From: CALJDF01 sp038121105
GTDB lineage: Bacteria; Pseudomonadota; Alphaproteobacteria; SHVP01
NCBI GenBank assembly: GCA_038121105.1
Contig: JAYONB010000013.1
Coordinates: forward strand, 6,211 to 70,210
DNA length: 64,000 nucleotides
Direction of reading: 5' to 3'
The position numbers and the translations under genes were made by a program. Positions 18,145 through 27,135 of the stretch are shown here, one piece after another (position 1 is the first letter of the stretch; the number at the start of each line of letters is the position of its first letter). The notes beneath the pieces were generated by a model that was not told where the DNA came from, ran no database searches, and saw only the letters and a list, made by a program, of their open reading frames with translations.

Positions 18145-18796
18145 CAGCGTCCGCCGTCTTGTGGCGACTTTTCGAGAGTCGGGCCCCGATCAGCGCGTCG
18201 CGCTGTTGCGAACGCAACTTGCGCAACCGCCGGAAACGCGCAGCGACTACGACCTCAATCCCGGCATGCGCGAAGAGGCGCCACCGCCTGAAACGCTTAC
18301 CCCTGCGGCCGTGCTTGTTCCCATCGTGGGGCATGACGGGGAGCCGACGATCTTGTTGACCAAACGGACGGACCACCTGCGGGACCATGCCGGCCAGGTA
18401 AGCTTCCCCGGGGGGCGGGTCGAGATGGCGGACGACGGCCCGAATGACACCGCCTTGCGCGAGACCGACGAGGAGATCGGGCTTCGGCGCGACTACGTCG
18501 AAATCGTCGGGCGGCTCGCCGACTACGAGACCCGTACCGGATTTAGCGTAACCCCCATCGTGGGATATGTGTATCCCGGGTTCGATTTGAAGCTCGACCG
18601 ATTCGAGGTTGCGGAAGCTTTCGAGATACCGCTCGAGTTCGTGCTCGATCCGCGCAACCATCAAAAACACAGTCGGATATGGAAAGGGACCGAGCGGCAT
18701 TACTACGCTATGGAGTATGACGACTATCTGGTTTGGGGCGCCACGGCGGGGATGCTGGTGAACCTCTATCATCGTATGACCGAAAGATTGACCTGA
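18137..18796 (+). CDS. NUDIX hydrolase, CoA pyrophosphatase (NudL) type
   Basis: The 219-residue product from ATG 18137 carries VSFPGGRVEMADD followed by ALRETDEEIGL, the NUDIX box in the form used by NudL-type CoA pyrophosphatases, and LTKRTDHLRDHAGQ just before it. Such enzymes cleave CoA to 4'-phosphopantetheine and adenosine 3',5'-bisphosphate. The chosen start overlaps the DUF1285 stop by 8 bases; the frame opens further upstream but inside that gene. Function is by family similarity. Confidence 0.85.
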   Translation: MSDSVRRLVATFRESGPDQRVALLRTQLAQPPETRSDYDLNPGMREEAPPPETLTPAAVLVPIVGHDGEPTILLTKRTDHLRDHAGQVSFPGGRVEMADDGPNDTALRETDEEIGLRRDYVEIVGRLADYETRTGFSVTPIVGYVYPGFDLKLDRFEVAEAFEIPLEFVLDPRNHQKHSRIWKGTERHYYAMEYDDYLVWGATAGMLVNLYHRMTERLT

Positions 18797-18798
18797 AC

Positions 18799-19074
18799 GT
18801 GTTGCGCAAAATTCTCCAATACCTTCCGTTCTTTCTGCCTTTCATCGGCTATGCGATCTACGTGATCGTCGCGCGGGCTAGCGGGCGCAATGCCTCCTGG
18901 CGTGGCGCGCCTTGGTTATGGCTTACTGCCGGCGGACTTTTTCTGACGGTCCTGGCGCTATTGGCTTTCTGGGCGTTGGAGCCGCGGACCGGGATCGAGG
19001 GCGACTACGTTCCGCCGCGCCTCGAAGGCGGGCGTGTCCAGCCCGGTCAAGTCGTGCCGAGTGAGGGACAATGA
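18799..19074 (+). CDS. Small membrane protein (DUF6111-like)
   Basis: A 91-residue protein from GTG 18799, two bases after the NUDIX stop. It has two hydrophobic helices (LQYLPFFLPFIGYAIYVIVA and LWLTAGGLFLTVLALLAFWAL) joined by a short basic loop, and a polar C-terminus containing PPRLEGG. That layout fits the DUF6111 family found before cca in alphaproteobacteria, as far as I recall; the assignment is tentative. It overlaps the cca start in an ATGA. Confidence 0.7.
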   Translation: MLRKILQYLPFFLPFIGYAIYVIVARASGRNASWRGAPWLWLTAGGLFLTVLALLAFWALEPRTGIEGDYVPPRLEGGRVQPGQVVPSEGQ

Positions 19075-20333
19075 AGCCCGCGATCGCAATCGACCCGCCT
19101 GCGTGGATGACCGCGCCCGAGACGACTTCCGTCCTCGACGCGCTGACCGTCGACGGCGCTACGGTGCGCTTTGTCGGTGGCTGCGTGCGTGATGCGTTGC
19201 TGGACCGACCAGTCAAGGATGTCGACCTTGCGACATCGGACGGACCGGAACGCACCGTTGCATTGCTCGAGGAGCAGGGCATCAAAGCGATTCCGACGGG
19301 TATCGATCACGGCACCATCACGGCGGTCACGGAACGCCACTTCGAAATCACGACTTTGCGCCGCGATGTCGAAACGGACGGCCGTCGAGCGGTGGTGGAA
19401 TACACCGACGACTGGTCGGCCGATGCCGCCCGGCGCGACTTTACGATCAACGCGCTTTACGCCGATCCGGACGGCACGGTCTACGACCCGGTCGAGGGAT
19501 TGTCGGATCTCAAGGCCGGCCGGCTTCGTTTCGTCGGCGAGCCGGCGCAACGGATCGAAGAGGACTCTCTCCGGATTCTACGCTTCTTTCGGTTCTTCGC
19601 TTACTACGGTCGAACCCAACCCGACACGGCATCCCTTGCGGCGTGCGAGGAGATGGCCGACCGTGTGGTGTCACTGTCGGCCGAACGTGTCGCCCATGAA
19701 ATGATGCGCCTGTTGGCGGCGCCCGATCCGCTCGGGGCGCTTTCCATGATGGGCGCAGCGGGGGTGCTGCAACTGGTTCTGCCCGAAGCGACCCGCCTCG
19801 AGCCGCTTCACATGTTGCGCGAGCTTGAATCCTCCGCAGAACTCGACCCGGACGCATTGCTGCGCATGGCCGCGATGGTGTCGGAGGACGAAAAGGCCGG
19901 CGCGGTCGCGGCCAAATCGATCTCCGATCGGCTGCGGCTTTCCAATGCCGATCGCCGTCGCCTTACCGGGCTTCTTGCACCACCGGTGATGGTCAAGCCC
20001 GAGATGAGCGACCAAGAGATGCGTGTCGCGCTTTACGGACTAGGTCCGTCGGCCTTCGCAGATCTGATCTGGCTCACGTGGGCGCGCCTCGGCGTCGCGG
20101 TCAGCTTTATGCCGCATATCCAGTTGGCCGCGACTTGGGATATTCCATCGTTCCCATTGCGCGGCGACGACGTCAAGGAACTCGGCGTCAGCGAAGGCCC
20201 TGAAATCGGCGATTTGCTGGCAGAGGTCGAAGCGTGGTGGATCGCCGGCGATTTTTCCGCGGATCGCCGCGCCTGTCTCCGAAAGCTTCGCGATTTGGAA
20301 CGGCAAGCGGTTGGAACGTCGCCGCCGGACTAG
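19071..20333 (+). CDS. cca: CCA tRNA nucleotidyltransferase / poly(A) polymerase family
   Basis: This enzyme adds or repairs the 3' CCA of tRNAs. The 420-residue protein has the class II nucleotidyltransferase head: VGGCVRDALL (about residue 34) and the metal-binding DVDLATS, then RRDFTINALYAD and the EDSLRILRFFRF motif. The rest is helical and fits an alphaproteobacterial CCA enzyme without an HD domain. The only tRNA gene in this window encodes its own CCA, so here the role may be mainly repair. Its stop overlaps the stop of the convergent secreted protein. Confidence 0.93.
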   Translation: MKPAIAIDPPAWMTAPETTSVLDALTVDGATVRFVGGCVRDALLDRPVKDVDLATSDGPERTVALLEEQGIKAIPTGIDHGTITAVTERHFEITTLRRDVETDGRRAVVEYTDDWSADAARRDFTINALYADPDGTVYDPVEGLSDLKAGRLRFVGEPAQRIEEDSLRILRFFRFFAYYGRTQPDTASLAACEEMADRVVSLSAERVAHEMMRLLAAPDPLGALSMMGAAGVLQLVLPEATRLEPLHMLRELESSAELDPDALLRMAAMVSEDEKAGAVAAKSISDRLRLSNADRRRLTGLLAPPVMVKPEMSDQEMRVALYGLGPSAFADLIWLTWARLGVAVSFMPHIQLAATWDIPSFPLRGDDVKELGVSEGPEIGDLLAEVEAWWIAGDFSADRRACLRKLRDLERQAVGTSPPD

Positions 20334-20875
20334 TTGGCGACTTTGACTAAACGGCCTTTTGCGGTACGCCGCGGGACACCGTCGCGGAACGCCGTGAACT
20401 CGAGGTCCATACCGGTTGGCTTGAGGGTCCGATCGTAGACCTGCAGGTCGAAACCGCCGTCATCTCGGATCACCATCGAATGGACCGTTAGTGTTTGTTG
20501 GGCTAGGCGCGCCCAGGCGAAGCGTTCGTCGACCAGGGGGTCATTGGAGCCCACCGCCCGCCAGACGTTTGGTCTGTCGGTGGGTTCGAAGCGCAACTCG
20601 GTGCTGCGTCGTTCGGGGGTCGGGTCGTTTGGATTGCCGCGTTGCCGCAAGACGGTGGTCCAAAGCACCGAGAACCCGCTCCCGCTTGGTCGAATCTCGA
20701 CATCCATATCGCGGGCCGTCAGTCGAAAATTGACGCTGATGTTGCTTTCCGAAATCGCGCTCCCAGACCACTTGCCGTAGAAAGCGCCGATCTTCACGGT
20801 TGACTGAGCCCAAGAAGAGGTCGCGAGGAGCACAACAACGGCGGTGGTGGCCAAAAACGTGGTCAATCGTAACAT
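20330..20875 (-). CDS. Secreted protein of unknown function, paralogue A of a tandem pair
   Basis: The 181-residue protein starts with a clear signal peptide (MLRLTTFLATTAVVVLLATSS, cut after WAQ), so I take ATG 20875 rather than the longer frame. The mature part is beta-rich. It shares a spaced motif series with the next gene: GxWxGxxIxE, then FxPTD, then QVYDR, then GMDLEFTxF. The two are similar in length and order, so they look like a duplication. I do not recognise the family. It is probably periplasmic; a lipocalin-like or ligand-binding barrel is possible but not shown. Confidence 0.75.
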   Translation of the reverse strand: MLRLTTFLATTAVVVLLATSSWAQSTVKIGAFYGKWSGSAISESNISVNFRLTARDMDVEIRPSGSGFSVLWTTVLRQRGNPNDPTPERRSTELRFEPTDRPNVWRAVGSNDPLVDERFAWARLAQQTLTVHSMVIRDDGGFDLQVYDRTLKPTGMDLEFTAFRDGVPRRTAKGRLVKVAN

Positions 20876-20934
20876 CTGAATCTCCCGAGCAGTCTTTGCA
20901 AGCTTAGCGAATGCATACCCATGGGGCCATCGTC

Positions 20935-21483
20935 CTAGCACCAAGGGGAGGCCTCTCCGGACGCGCGTTCAACACGTTCCAACCGACCTTGGACCACGCG
21001 AACGAGCTCGTCGTTGTCGAAGCGCGTGAAGTGGAGGTCCATGCCGCCACGACTAAGCCGTCGTTCGTAGATCTGCAACTCGGCGTCACCGTTTTCTTTC
21101 GTCGCGCGGTTGAAGACCCGCAAGGTCCCATCTCTGAGTTCGGCGCGGGCGCTCGCCTCGGTGGCGGAGCCGTCCGCAGAGAAGACGGCTTTCCACGAGC
21201 CGGCGGCGTCGGTGGGCGCGAAGAGCATCATCGCGAAGGTTTGCCGATCGGGGCGGCCCACCTTCACGCGGGTCGTCGACCAACACAGTTGAAAGCCGGC
21301 TGGGTGATCCCGAACGATTACCTCCAACCCGCGTACTTGGCGCTCGGTGTCCTGGCCCACTTCGGTTTCGGCGATGCCCTGGCCGACCCAGCGGCCAAAA
21401 AAATCATCGATTGTCTCGCCGGCCGCGAGGGCTGAAGGAATGCCGGCAAAGAGTCCGGCGAGCAATGCGAGAGCCAATTTCAT
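20935..21483 (-). CDS. Secreted protein of unknown function, paralogue B of a tandem pair
   Basis: The 182-residue product has a signal peptide (MKLALALLAGLFAGIPSALA). The mature part begins DDFFGRWVGQGIAE, matching AFYGKWSGSAISE in the neighbour. Later parallel pieces are GFQLCWSTT versus GFSVLWTTV, FAPTDAAGSWKAV versus FEPTDRPNVWRAV, LQIYERRL versus LQVYDRTL and GMDLHFTRF versus GMDLEFTAF. It sits 59 bases upstream of paralogue A in the same direction and 31 bases downstream of hemF. No family name is recognised. Confidence 0.75.
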   Translation of the reverse strand: MKLALALLAGLFAGIPSALAAGETIDDFFGRWVGQGIAETEVGQDTERQVRGLEVIVRDHPAGFQLCWSTTRVKVGRPDRQTFAMMLFAPTDAAGSWKAVFSADGSATEASARAELRDGTLRVFNRATKENGDAELQIYERRLSRGGMDLHFTRFDNDELVRVVQGRLERVERASGEASPWC

Positions 21484-21514
21484 GGCGGTTCCTATGGGTC
21501 TGGATGCATCAAGC

Positions 21515-22366
21515 CTAGGGCCATTTCACCTCGGGTGGCAGCGACATCAAGATGGCTTCGACATTGCCGCCGGTTTTGAGGCCGAACTGGGTGCCTCGGT
21601 CGTATACAAGGTTGAACTCGACGTAGCGGCCGCGGCGCACCAGCTGGTGCTCCCGTTGTTCGTCCGTCCACGGTTGGTCGAAATGCCGCCGAACGATCGT
21701 GGGATAGACTTGTTCGAACGCTTCGCCGACGGCCCGGGTGAACGCAAAGTCGTTGTCCCAATTCCCCGTATCGACGTAGTCGTAGAAAATACCGCCCACG
21801 CCACGCGGTTCGTCGCGATGTTTGACGAAAAAGTACTCATCGCACCACTTCTTGAACTTGTCGTAGTAGGCCGGATCGAAGCGATCGCAGGCCTCGCGGA
21901 ACGCGGCATGGAATGTTTCGGTGTCCTGATCGTCCGGAAACATCGGGGTCAAATCCGCCCCACCGCCGAACCACGCTTTGCTGGTGGTGATGAAGCGCGT
22001 GTTCATGTGAACTGCCGGGACCAATGGCGAGCACATATGAGCGACGAGCGAGATACCGCTTGCCCAGAACTGGCCATCCTCGGCGGCGCCTGGAATGTTT
22101 TTGCGAAACTCTTCCGAGAAGGTGCCGTGGACGGTTGAAATGTTCACACCGACTTTTTCAAAGACGCGGCCGTGCATGATCGACATCGTGCCACCGCCTC
22201 CGCCCGGGCGATCCCACTTCTTACGCTCGAAACGTCCGGCGGTTTGGTTCCTATTCTGACCGGCGTGTTCGTCTTCGATCTGCTCGAAGGCCGCACATAT
22301 GCGATCGCGCAACGTTTCGAACCAGTCGGCGGCGGTCTTTCGTTTTGACTCTAAATCGTCGGTCAT
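21515..22366 (-). CDS. hemF: Oxygen-dependent coproporphyrinogen III oxidase
   Basis: HemF converts coproporphyrinogen III to protoporphyrinogen IX with O2 in haem synthesis. The 283-residue product from ATG 22366 shows WDRPGGGGGTM, KAWFGGGADLTP, FKKWCDEYFFVKHR and RGRYVEFNLVYDRGT, all family signatures, the last with the substrate-binding Arg residues. The open frame upstream to 22561 overlaps trmL and is not used. It lies 10 bases after trmL. Neighbouring cytochrome bc1 genes need haem b and c. Confidence 0.95.
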   Translation of the reverse strand: MTDDLESKRKTAADWFETLRDRICAAFEQIEDEHAGQNRNQTAGRFERKKWDRPGGGGGTMSIMHGRVFEKVGVNISTVHGTFSEEFRKNIPGAAEDGQFWASGISLVAHMCSPLVPAVHMNTRFITTSKAWFGGGADLTPMFPDDQDTETFHAAFREACDRFDPAYYDKFKKWCDEYFFVKHRDEPRGVGGIFYDYVDTGNWDNDFAFTRAVGEAFEQVYPTIVRRHFDQPWTDEQREHQLVRRGRYVEFNLVYDRGTQFGLKTGGNVEAILMSLPPEVKWP

Positions 22367-22376
22367 CCCTATTCCT

Positions 22377-22838
22377 TCAAACGGGGCCAGAGGGTAAGCC
22401 ACCAGTCTGCCTGAGGGCTTCGCCCACCACCATCGCGGCGGCGACCGCCACGTTGAGGGAACGCAAGCCCGCCGCCATCGGGATGCACACACGATGGTCG
22501 ACCGAGGCGTGCACGGTTTCCGGGACGCCGGCACTTTCGCTTCCGAGAAGGAGACAATCATCGGTACGAAATGAAAATGCCTGGTAGGGCGTTTGAGCTT
22601 TTGTGGTGAGCAGAATCAGCCGACCCGGCGGGCGTGATCCACCGAAGCGCCCCCAAGAATCGTGGTAGGTCACCGCGGCGTATTCGGCGTAGTCCATGGC
22701 GGCCCGTTTGAGGCCGCGATCACCTAACGGGAACCCAGCAGGCCCGATCACCTCCACCGGCACGTCGAGGCATGCGCCGAGGCGCAGGATCGTGCCCAAG
22801 TTCTGGGGGATGTCGGGTTGATAAAGGGCGAGGCGCAT
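22377..22838 (-). CDS. trmL: tRNA (cytidine34/uridine34-2'-O)-methyltransferase
   Basis: TrmL is a small SPOUT methyltransferase that 2'-O-methylates the wobble base of tRNA-Leu isoacceptors. The 153-residue length is that of the family. Motifs are YQPDIPQNLGTILRLGACL at the N-terminus, LLLGSESAGVPE, and the trefoil-knot end IPMAAGLRSLNVAVAAAMV. ATG 22838 is the start at the natural N-terminus. It is divergent from petA across 155 bases. Confidence 0.93.
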   Translation of the reverse strand: MRLALYQPDIPQNLGTILRLGACLDVPVEVIGPAGFPLGDRGLKRAAMDYAEYAAVTYHDSWGRFGGSRPPGRLILLTTKAQTPYQAFSFRTDDCLLLGSESAGVPETVHASVDHRVCIPMAAGLRSLNVAVAAAMVVGEALRQTGGLPSGPV

Positions 22839-22993
22839 TGCGCTTTCTTTTTTGATCTCCCGAGGATCGCCGCCGGGAGGGCCACTATATGTTGCGTTGG
22901 GGCAACAATCCCCCCATACGCTGATTGTGGACATTATTTCGAATTGATGGAATAAAGGCGCGCGCAAATCCTTGGTTTTGACGAGGTTGGTAG

Positions 22994-23536
22994 ATGGCGA
23001 CCACAGCCCCTGACACGGGCGAAGGGGCAACCCGCCGCGACTTTATTTTCGTTGCCGCGACATCGGCAGCGGCAGTGGGCGCGGGCTTAGCGGTATGGCC
23101 CTTCGTAAATTCAATGAATCCCTCGAAAGACGTATTGGCGGAGGCGACCCTGGAGGTCGACTTGTCGCCGATCGAAGAGGGCCAGCGGATCACGGTTCTC
23201 TGGCGGAAAAAACCGGTCTTCATCGACCATCGGGCACCGGACAAGATCGCCGAGGCGCAGAATACGGCGCTGAGCGACCTCAAGGACCCGCAAGCCGACG
23301 CCGACCGGGTGCAACGCCCCGAATGGTTGGTCATGATCGGGATTTGCACCCATTTGGGTTGTATCCCTCAGGGCCAGCGGGTCGGCGAACGCCTTGGCGA
23401 TTTCGGCGGGTGGTTCTGCCCCTGCCATGGGTCGCACTACGATACGTCCGGGCGCATCCGCAAAGGCCCGGCACCGACGAATCTTGAGGTGCCGCCTTAT
23501 TCGTTCGTCAATGACACCACAATCCAGCTTGGTTAG
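22994..23536 (+). CDS. petA: Ubiquinol-cytochrome c reductase Rieske iron-sulfur subunit
   Basis: This is the Rieske subunit of the cytochrome bc1 complex in the inner membrane. It has a Tat-type N-terminus (TRRDFIFVAATSAAAVG) whose hydrophobic part stays as the anchor. The [2Fe-2S] ligands are in CTHLGC (about residues 118-123) and CPCHGSH (about 138-144). The 180-residue length is normal. It is the first gene of petABC, 10 bases before petB. Confidence 0.97.
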   Translation: MATTAPDTGEGATRRDFIFVAATSAAAVGAGLAVWPFVNSMNPSKDVLAEATLEVDLSPIEEGQRITVLWRKKPVFIDHRAPDKIAEAQNTALSDLKDPQADADRVQRPEWLVMIGICTHLGCIPQGQRVGERLGDFGGWFCPCHGSHYDTSGRIRKGPAPTNLEVPPYSFVNDTTIQLG

Positions 23537-23546
23537 GGGACGGTAG

Positions 23547-24797
23547 ATGGCCGGAGGACCTGCACGCCAATACAACAACCGCCTGATTCGTTGGGTCGAG
23601 TATCGGTTGCCCATTTTCAGCGCTGTCGAAGCGACCATCGGTCGCGACATGCCGACACCGAAGAACCTCAATTATTGGTGGTCTCTCGGGTCGGTCTTGT
23701 TCTTGGCGCTGATCATTCAAATCGCCACAGGCATTTTCCTTGCCATGCATTACGTCCCGAACGGGGCGATGGCGTTCGACTCGGTCGAACAGATCATGCG
23801 CAACGTCAATCATGGCTGGCTGCTGAGATACATCCACTCGAACAGTGCGTCACTGTTCTTTGCGGCCGTCTACATCCACATTCTGCGTGGCATGTACTAC
23901 GGCTCGTACAAGGCGCCGCGCGAATTGCTGTGGATTATCGGGGTTGCGATCCTGGTTCTCATGATGGCCACGGCATTCATGGGTTACGTCCTGCCGTGGG
24001 GCCAAATGAGTTTCTGGGCCGCGACGGTGATCACCAATCTCTTCTCGGCCATTCCGTGGGTCGGCGAGAGCCTGACGACCTGGCTGTGGGGCGGTTTTGC
24101 GGTCGACAGTCCGACGCTACAGCGGTTCTTTAGCCTGCACTATCTGTTGCCGTTCGTGATCTTCGGCGTTTCGCTGATGCACGTGTGGGCGTTGCATGTC
24201 CATGGCTCGTCGAACCCGGTCGGGATTTCGGCGCGCAGCAAGCAAGACACTATTCCGTATCACCCGTACTACACGTCCAAGTACATGTCGGTGATCGGGA
24301 TTGCCTTGATCATCTTGGCGTTCTTGGTGTTCTACGAGCCCAACTTCCTGGCTCATGCCGACCAGTTCAAGCCGGCTGATCCGTTGCAGACGCCGCCGAA
24401 TATCGTACCGGAATGGTACTTCCTGCCGTTCTACGCGATCTTGCGCTCGATCCCGGACAAACTGGGGGGCGTGATCATGTTCGGTGGCTCGATCGCCATC
24501 CTGTTCTTGATCCCGTGGCTGGATACTTCGCGGGTACGATCGGCCCGGTTCCGGCCGACCTATCGCTACTTCTTCTGGATCTTCGTACTCAACGTGATCC
24601 TGTTGGGATGGGTCGGTGCGCAGCCGCCGGAAGGGCCCGCATTGGTCATTGGGCGGTTGGCGACGGCGTACTATTTCGCCCACTTCCTGATCATTCTGCC
24701 CTTTGTGGGGTGGTTTGAGCGACCAAGGCCGTTACCAGAAAGTATTAGCAAACCGGTACTCAAGAGCGGGACGCCCGCGGCGGAGGCGGCAGAATGA
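23547..24797 (+). CDS. petB: Cytochrome b of the bc1 complex
   Basis: Cytochrome b carries both b haems and the Qo and Qi quinone sites. The 416-residue protein has eight or more transmembrane helices, haem-ligand histidines in NVNHGWLLRYIHSNSAS and HYLLPFVIF, and the Qo-site motif PEWYFLPFYAILRSIPDK (PEWY at about residue 289). It overlaps petC by 4 bases. The N-terminal segment before LNYWW is slightly long but normal for alphaproteobacteria. Confidence 0.97.
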   Translation: MAGGPARQYNNRLIRWVEYRLPIFSAVEATIGRDMPTPKNLNYWWSLGSVLFLALIIQIATGIFLAMHYVPNGAMAFDSVEQIMRNVNHGWLLRYIHSNSASLFFAAVYIHILRGMYYGSYKAPRELLWIIGVAILVLMMATAFMGYVLPWGQMSFWAATVITNLFSAIPWVGESLTTWLWGGFAVDSPTLQRFFSLHYLLPFVIFGVSLMHVWALHVHGSSNPVGISARSKQDTIPYHPYYTSKYMSVIGIALIILAFLVFYEPNFLAHADQFKPADPLQTPPNIVPEWYFLPFYAILRSIPDKLGGVIMFGGSIAILFLIPWLDTSRVRSARFRPTYRYFFWIFVLNVILLGWVGAQPPEGPALVIGRLATAYYFAHFLIILPFVGWFERPRPLPESISKPVLKSGTPAAEAAE

Positions 24798-25573
24798 CCA
24801 AGCTCACAAACGCACTCTCGGCCGCAGCAGTATCGTTCGTCTTGGCAACCGGGCTTGGCGGTGCCGCCCAAGCCGCCGGCGGCGGCCCCCAGCCGCCGAT
24901 GCACGAATGGTCCTTCAACGGCTTGTTCGGCACCTTCGATCGGTCGGCCCTGCAGCGCGGCTATCGTGTCTACAAGGACGTTTGTGCGGCGTGCCACGGG
25001 TTGAAGTACATCGCGTTCCGAAATCTGGTCGACATAGGCTTTACCGAGGCGGAAGCCAAGGCGTTGGCCGAGGAGTTCGAGGTGGCCGGCGATCCGGACG
25101 AATTCGGCGATCCGACGACGCGGACGGCAAAGCTGTCGGACACGTTCCCCGATCCGTTCCCCAATCCTCAGGCCGCGCGTGCAGCGAACGGTGGCGCCCT
25201 GCCGCCTGATCTAACCCTGATGACTAAGGCGCGTGAATACGGACCCGACTATGTCCGGGGTCTGCTGATCGGCTACAAGGATGCACCGGCGGACTTCGAG
25301 ATGGCGCCGGGTATGAATTACAACGAGTATTTCTCCGGTCACCAGATCGCGATGGCGCCGCCGCTCAGCGACGACCTCGTCGAGTATGGTGACGGGACAG
25401 AAGCGACCGTCGAGCAGATGGCTGAGGATGTGACGACATTCCTGCACTGGGCGGCCAATCCTGAGCTGGAACGACGCCATCAGATGGGCTTTCAGGTCAT
25501 GATCTTCCTGATCCTGTTGACCGGTCTATTCTTGATCGTAAAACAGCGGGTCTGGCGCAAGCTGGACCACTGA
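24794..25573 (+). CDS. petC: Cytochrome c1 of the bc1 complex
   Basis: The 259-residue protein has a signal peptide ending near QAAGGG, the haem-binding motif CAACHGLKYI (about residue 60), the distal Met in the MAPPLSDDL region and a C-terminal anchor helix (FQVMIFLILLTGLFLIV). It passes electrons from the Rieske centre to soluble or membrane cytochrome c. It is the last gene of petABC and is followed by a strong terminator. Confidence 0.97.
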   Translation: MTKLTNALSAAAVSFVLATGLGGAAQAAGGGPQPPMHEWSFNGLFGTFDRSALQRGYRVYKDVCAACHGLKYIAFRNLVDIGFTEAEAKALAEEFEVAGDPDEFGDPTTRTAKLSDTFPDPFPNPQAARAANGGALPPDLTLMTKAREYGPDYVRGLLIGYKDAPADFEMAPGMNYNEYFSGHQIAMAPPLSDDLVEYGDGTEATVEQMAEDVTTFLHWAANPELERRHQMGFQVMIFLILLTGLFLIVKQRVWRKLDH

Positions 25574-25590
25574 TCGGTCCGTATTGAAGA

Positions 25591-25623
25591 AAAAGAGGTC
25601 GCCTAGTGCGGCCTCTTTTTTTT
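25591..25623 (+). terminator. Intrinsic terminator of petABC
   Basis: AGAGGTCGC (25594-25602), a CTAGT loop and GCGGCCTCT (25608-25616) form a 9-base stem with one G-U pair, followed by a run of eight T. The preceding A run could extend the stem with the T run. Confidence 0.9.
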
Positions 25624-25689
25624 GCAGCGTCGGCACATATCGGGCAATGATCTCCACTCGCGCCGACCTTTCGACACCGAGGCATTCGC

Positions 25690-26583
25690 ATGACTGAGAC
25701 ACATCCAAAACCCGTGATCGGCGTCCTTGGCGGTTCCGGCCTTTACGAAATCGCTGGCCTGGCTGACACCCAATGGATCGAGGTGTCCTCACCGTGGGGA
25801 ACGCCGTCCGACGCGCTCTACACCGGCACGCTCAATGGCGTTCAGGTCGTCTTCCTGCCGCGGCACGGTCGTGGGCACCGCTACGCGCCGTCGGATATCA
25901 ATTACCGCGCCAATATCGATATTCTCAAGCGGGCCGGGGTTACGGACGTTATCTCGCTTTCCGCGGTCGGGTCGTTCCGTGAAGCCTATGACCCCGGCAC
26001 GTTCGTGATCGTCGACCAGTTCATTGACCGAACGTTTGCGCGCCAGAAAAGCTTCTTTGGCGCCGGCCTAGTCGCCCATGTCACCATGGCGGACCCGGTT
26101 TGTCCGCGGCTTGGCGACGCATTGCACGGCGCGGCAACCGAACTCGGCCTCAAGGTCGTGCGCAACGGGACCTATCTGTGCATGGAGGGGCCGCAATTCT
26201 CGACCCGCGCGGAGTCGGAACTCTACCGAAGCTGGAACTGCGATGTCATCGGCATGACCAATATGCCGGAGGCTAAGCTCGCCCGCGAAGCAGAGATGTG
26301 CTACGCGACTGTGGCGATGGTTACCGATTTCGATTGTTGGCACCCCCACCACGATGATGTGGAGGTTGCAGATATTCTGAAGGTGTTGACGAAAAACGCC
26401 GACAATGCGCGATCTCTCGTTAAGGATGTCGTACCGGCCGTTGCCGGGGCACGGCCCAATGTTTGTCCGCACGGATGCGATCGGTCGCTGGACACCGCGT
26501 TGATCACGGCGCCCGAGGCGCGATCGCCCGAACGATTGGCAAAACTCGATGCGGTCGCCGGTCGCGTATTCGGAGAGAGTTAA
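25690..26583 (+). CDS. mtnP: S-methyl-5'-thioadenosine phosphorylase
   Basis: MtnP splits 5'-methylthioadenosine (MTA), the by-product of polyamine and other SAM-using reactions, into adenine and 5-methylthioribose 1-phosphate. The 297-residue sequence has GVLGGSGLY at the N-terminus, the phosphate-site RHGRGHRYAPSDINYRANI, and the purine-site GTYLCMEGPQFSTRAE followed by GMTNMPEAKLAREAE, typical of MTAP. Downstream genes take up both products: apt (3 bases away) for adenine and mtnA for the sugar phosphate. Confidence 0.94.
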   Translation: MTETHPKPVIGVLGGSGLYEIAGLADTQWIEVSSPWGTPSDALYTGTLNGVQVVFLPRHGRGHRYAPSDINYRANIDILKRAGVTDVISLSAVGSFREAYDPGTFVIVDQFIDRTFARQKSFFGAGLVAHVTMADPVCPRLGDALHGAATELGLKVVRNGTYLCMEGPQFSTRAESELYRSWNCDVIGMTNMPEAKLAREAEMCYATVAMVTDFDCWHPHHDDVEVADILKVLTKNADNARSLVKDVVPAVAGARPNVCPHGCDRSLDTALITAPEARSPERLAKLDAVAGRVFGES

Positions 26584-26586
26584 GCG

Positions 26587-27114
26587 ATGCCGATCAAATC
26601 ACGCATTCGGACCATCCCCGATTACCCCAAACCCGGCATCATGTTTCGGGACATCACCACGCTCCTCCAGGACCCTGTCGGGTTTCGCCTGACGATCGAG
26701 CGTTTGGTCGAGCCGTTTGCTGGGCAACGGATCGACAAGGTCGCGGCGATCGAAGCACGGGGCTTCATCGTCGGTGGCGCCGTGGCAGAGAAGCTGGAGG
26801 CGGGGTTCGTGCCCGTCCGAAAAAAGGGGAAGCTGCCGAACACTACCGTAGGTCGCGATTACCAGCTTGAGTACGGCACGGATCGGGTCGAAGTGCACGA
26901 CGATGCGATCTTGGAGGGCGAAAAAGTACTCTTGGTCGACGATCTGATCGCGACCGGTGGTACCGCGATGGCCTCGATCGAGTTGGTCGAGGAAATCGGC
27001 GGCGACATCGTTGCTTGCGCCTTCATTGTCGACTTGCCTGACCTCGGCGGCGCACGCCTAATCCGCGACAAAGGCCACGCGCTTTATGCCTTGTGCGAAT
27101 TTGAGGGCGATTGA
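26587..27114 (+). CDS. apt: Adenine phosphoribosyltransferase
   Basis: Apt converts adenine and PRPP to AMP. The 175-residue protein starts with IRTIPDYPKPGIMFRDITTLL, has AIEARGFIVGGAVA, KLPN and the PRPP loop VLLVDDLIATGGTAMA. It sits directly between mtnP, which releases adenine, and mtnA, so salvage of adenine from MTA is the likely main task. A prs gene for PRPP synthesis is elsewhere in the window (35.6-36.5 kb). Confidence 0.95.
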   Translation: MPIKSRIRTIPDYPKPGIMFRDITTLLQDPVGFRLTIERLVEPFAGQRIDKVAAIEARGFIVGGAVAEKLEAGFVPVRKKGKLPNTTVGRDYQLEYGTDRVEVHDDAILEGEKVLLVDDLIATGGTAMASIELVEEIGGDIVACAFIVDLPDLGGARLIRDKGHALYALCEFEGD

Positions 27115-27135
27115 GCAGTTGGGGCCGGCCTCGCG

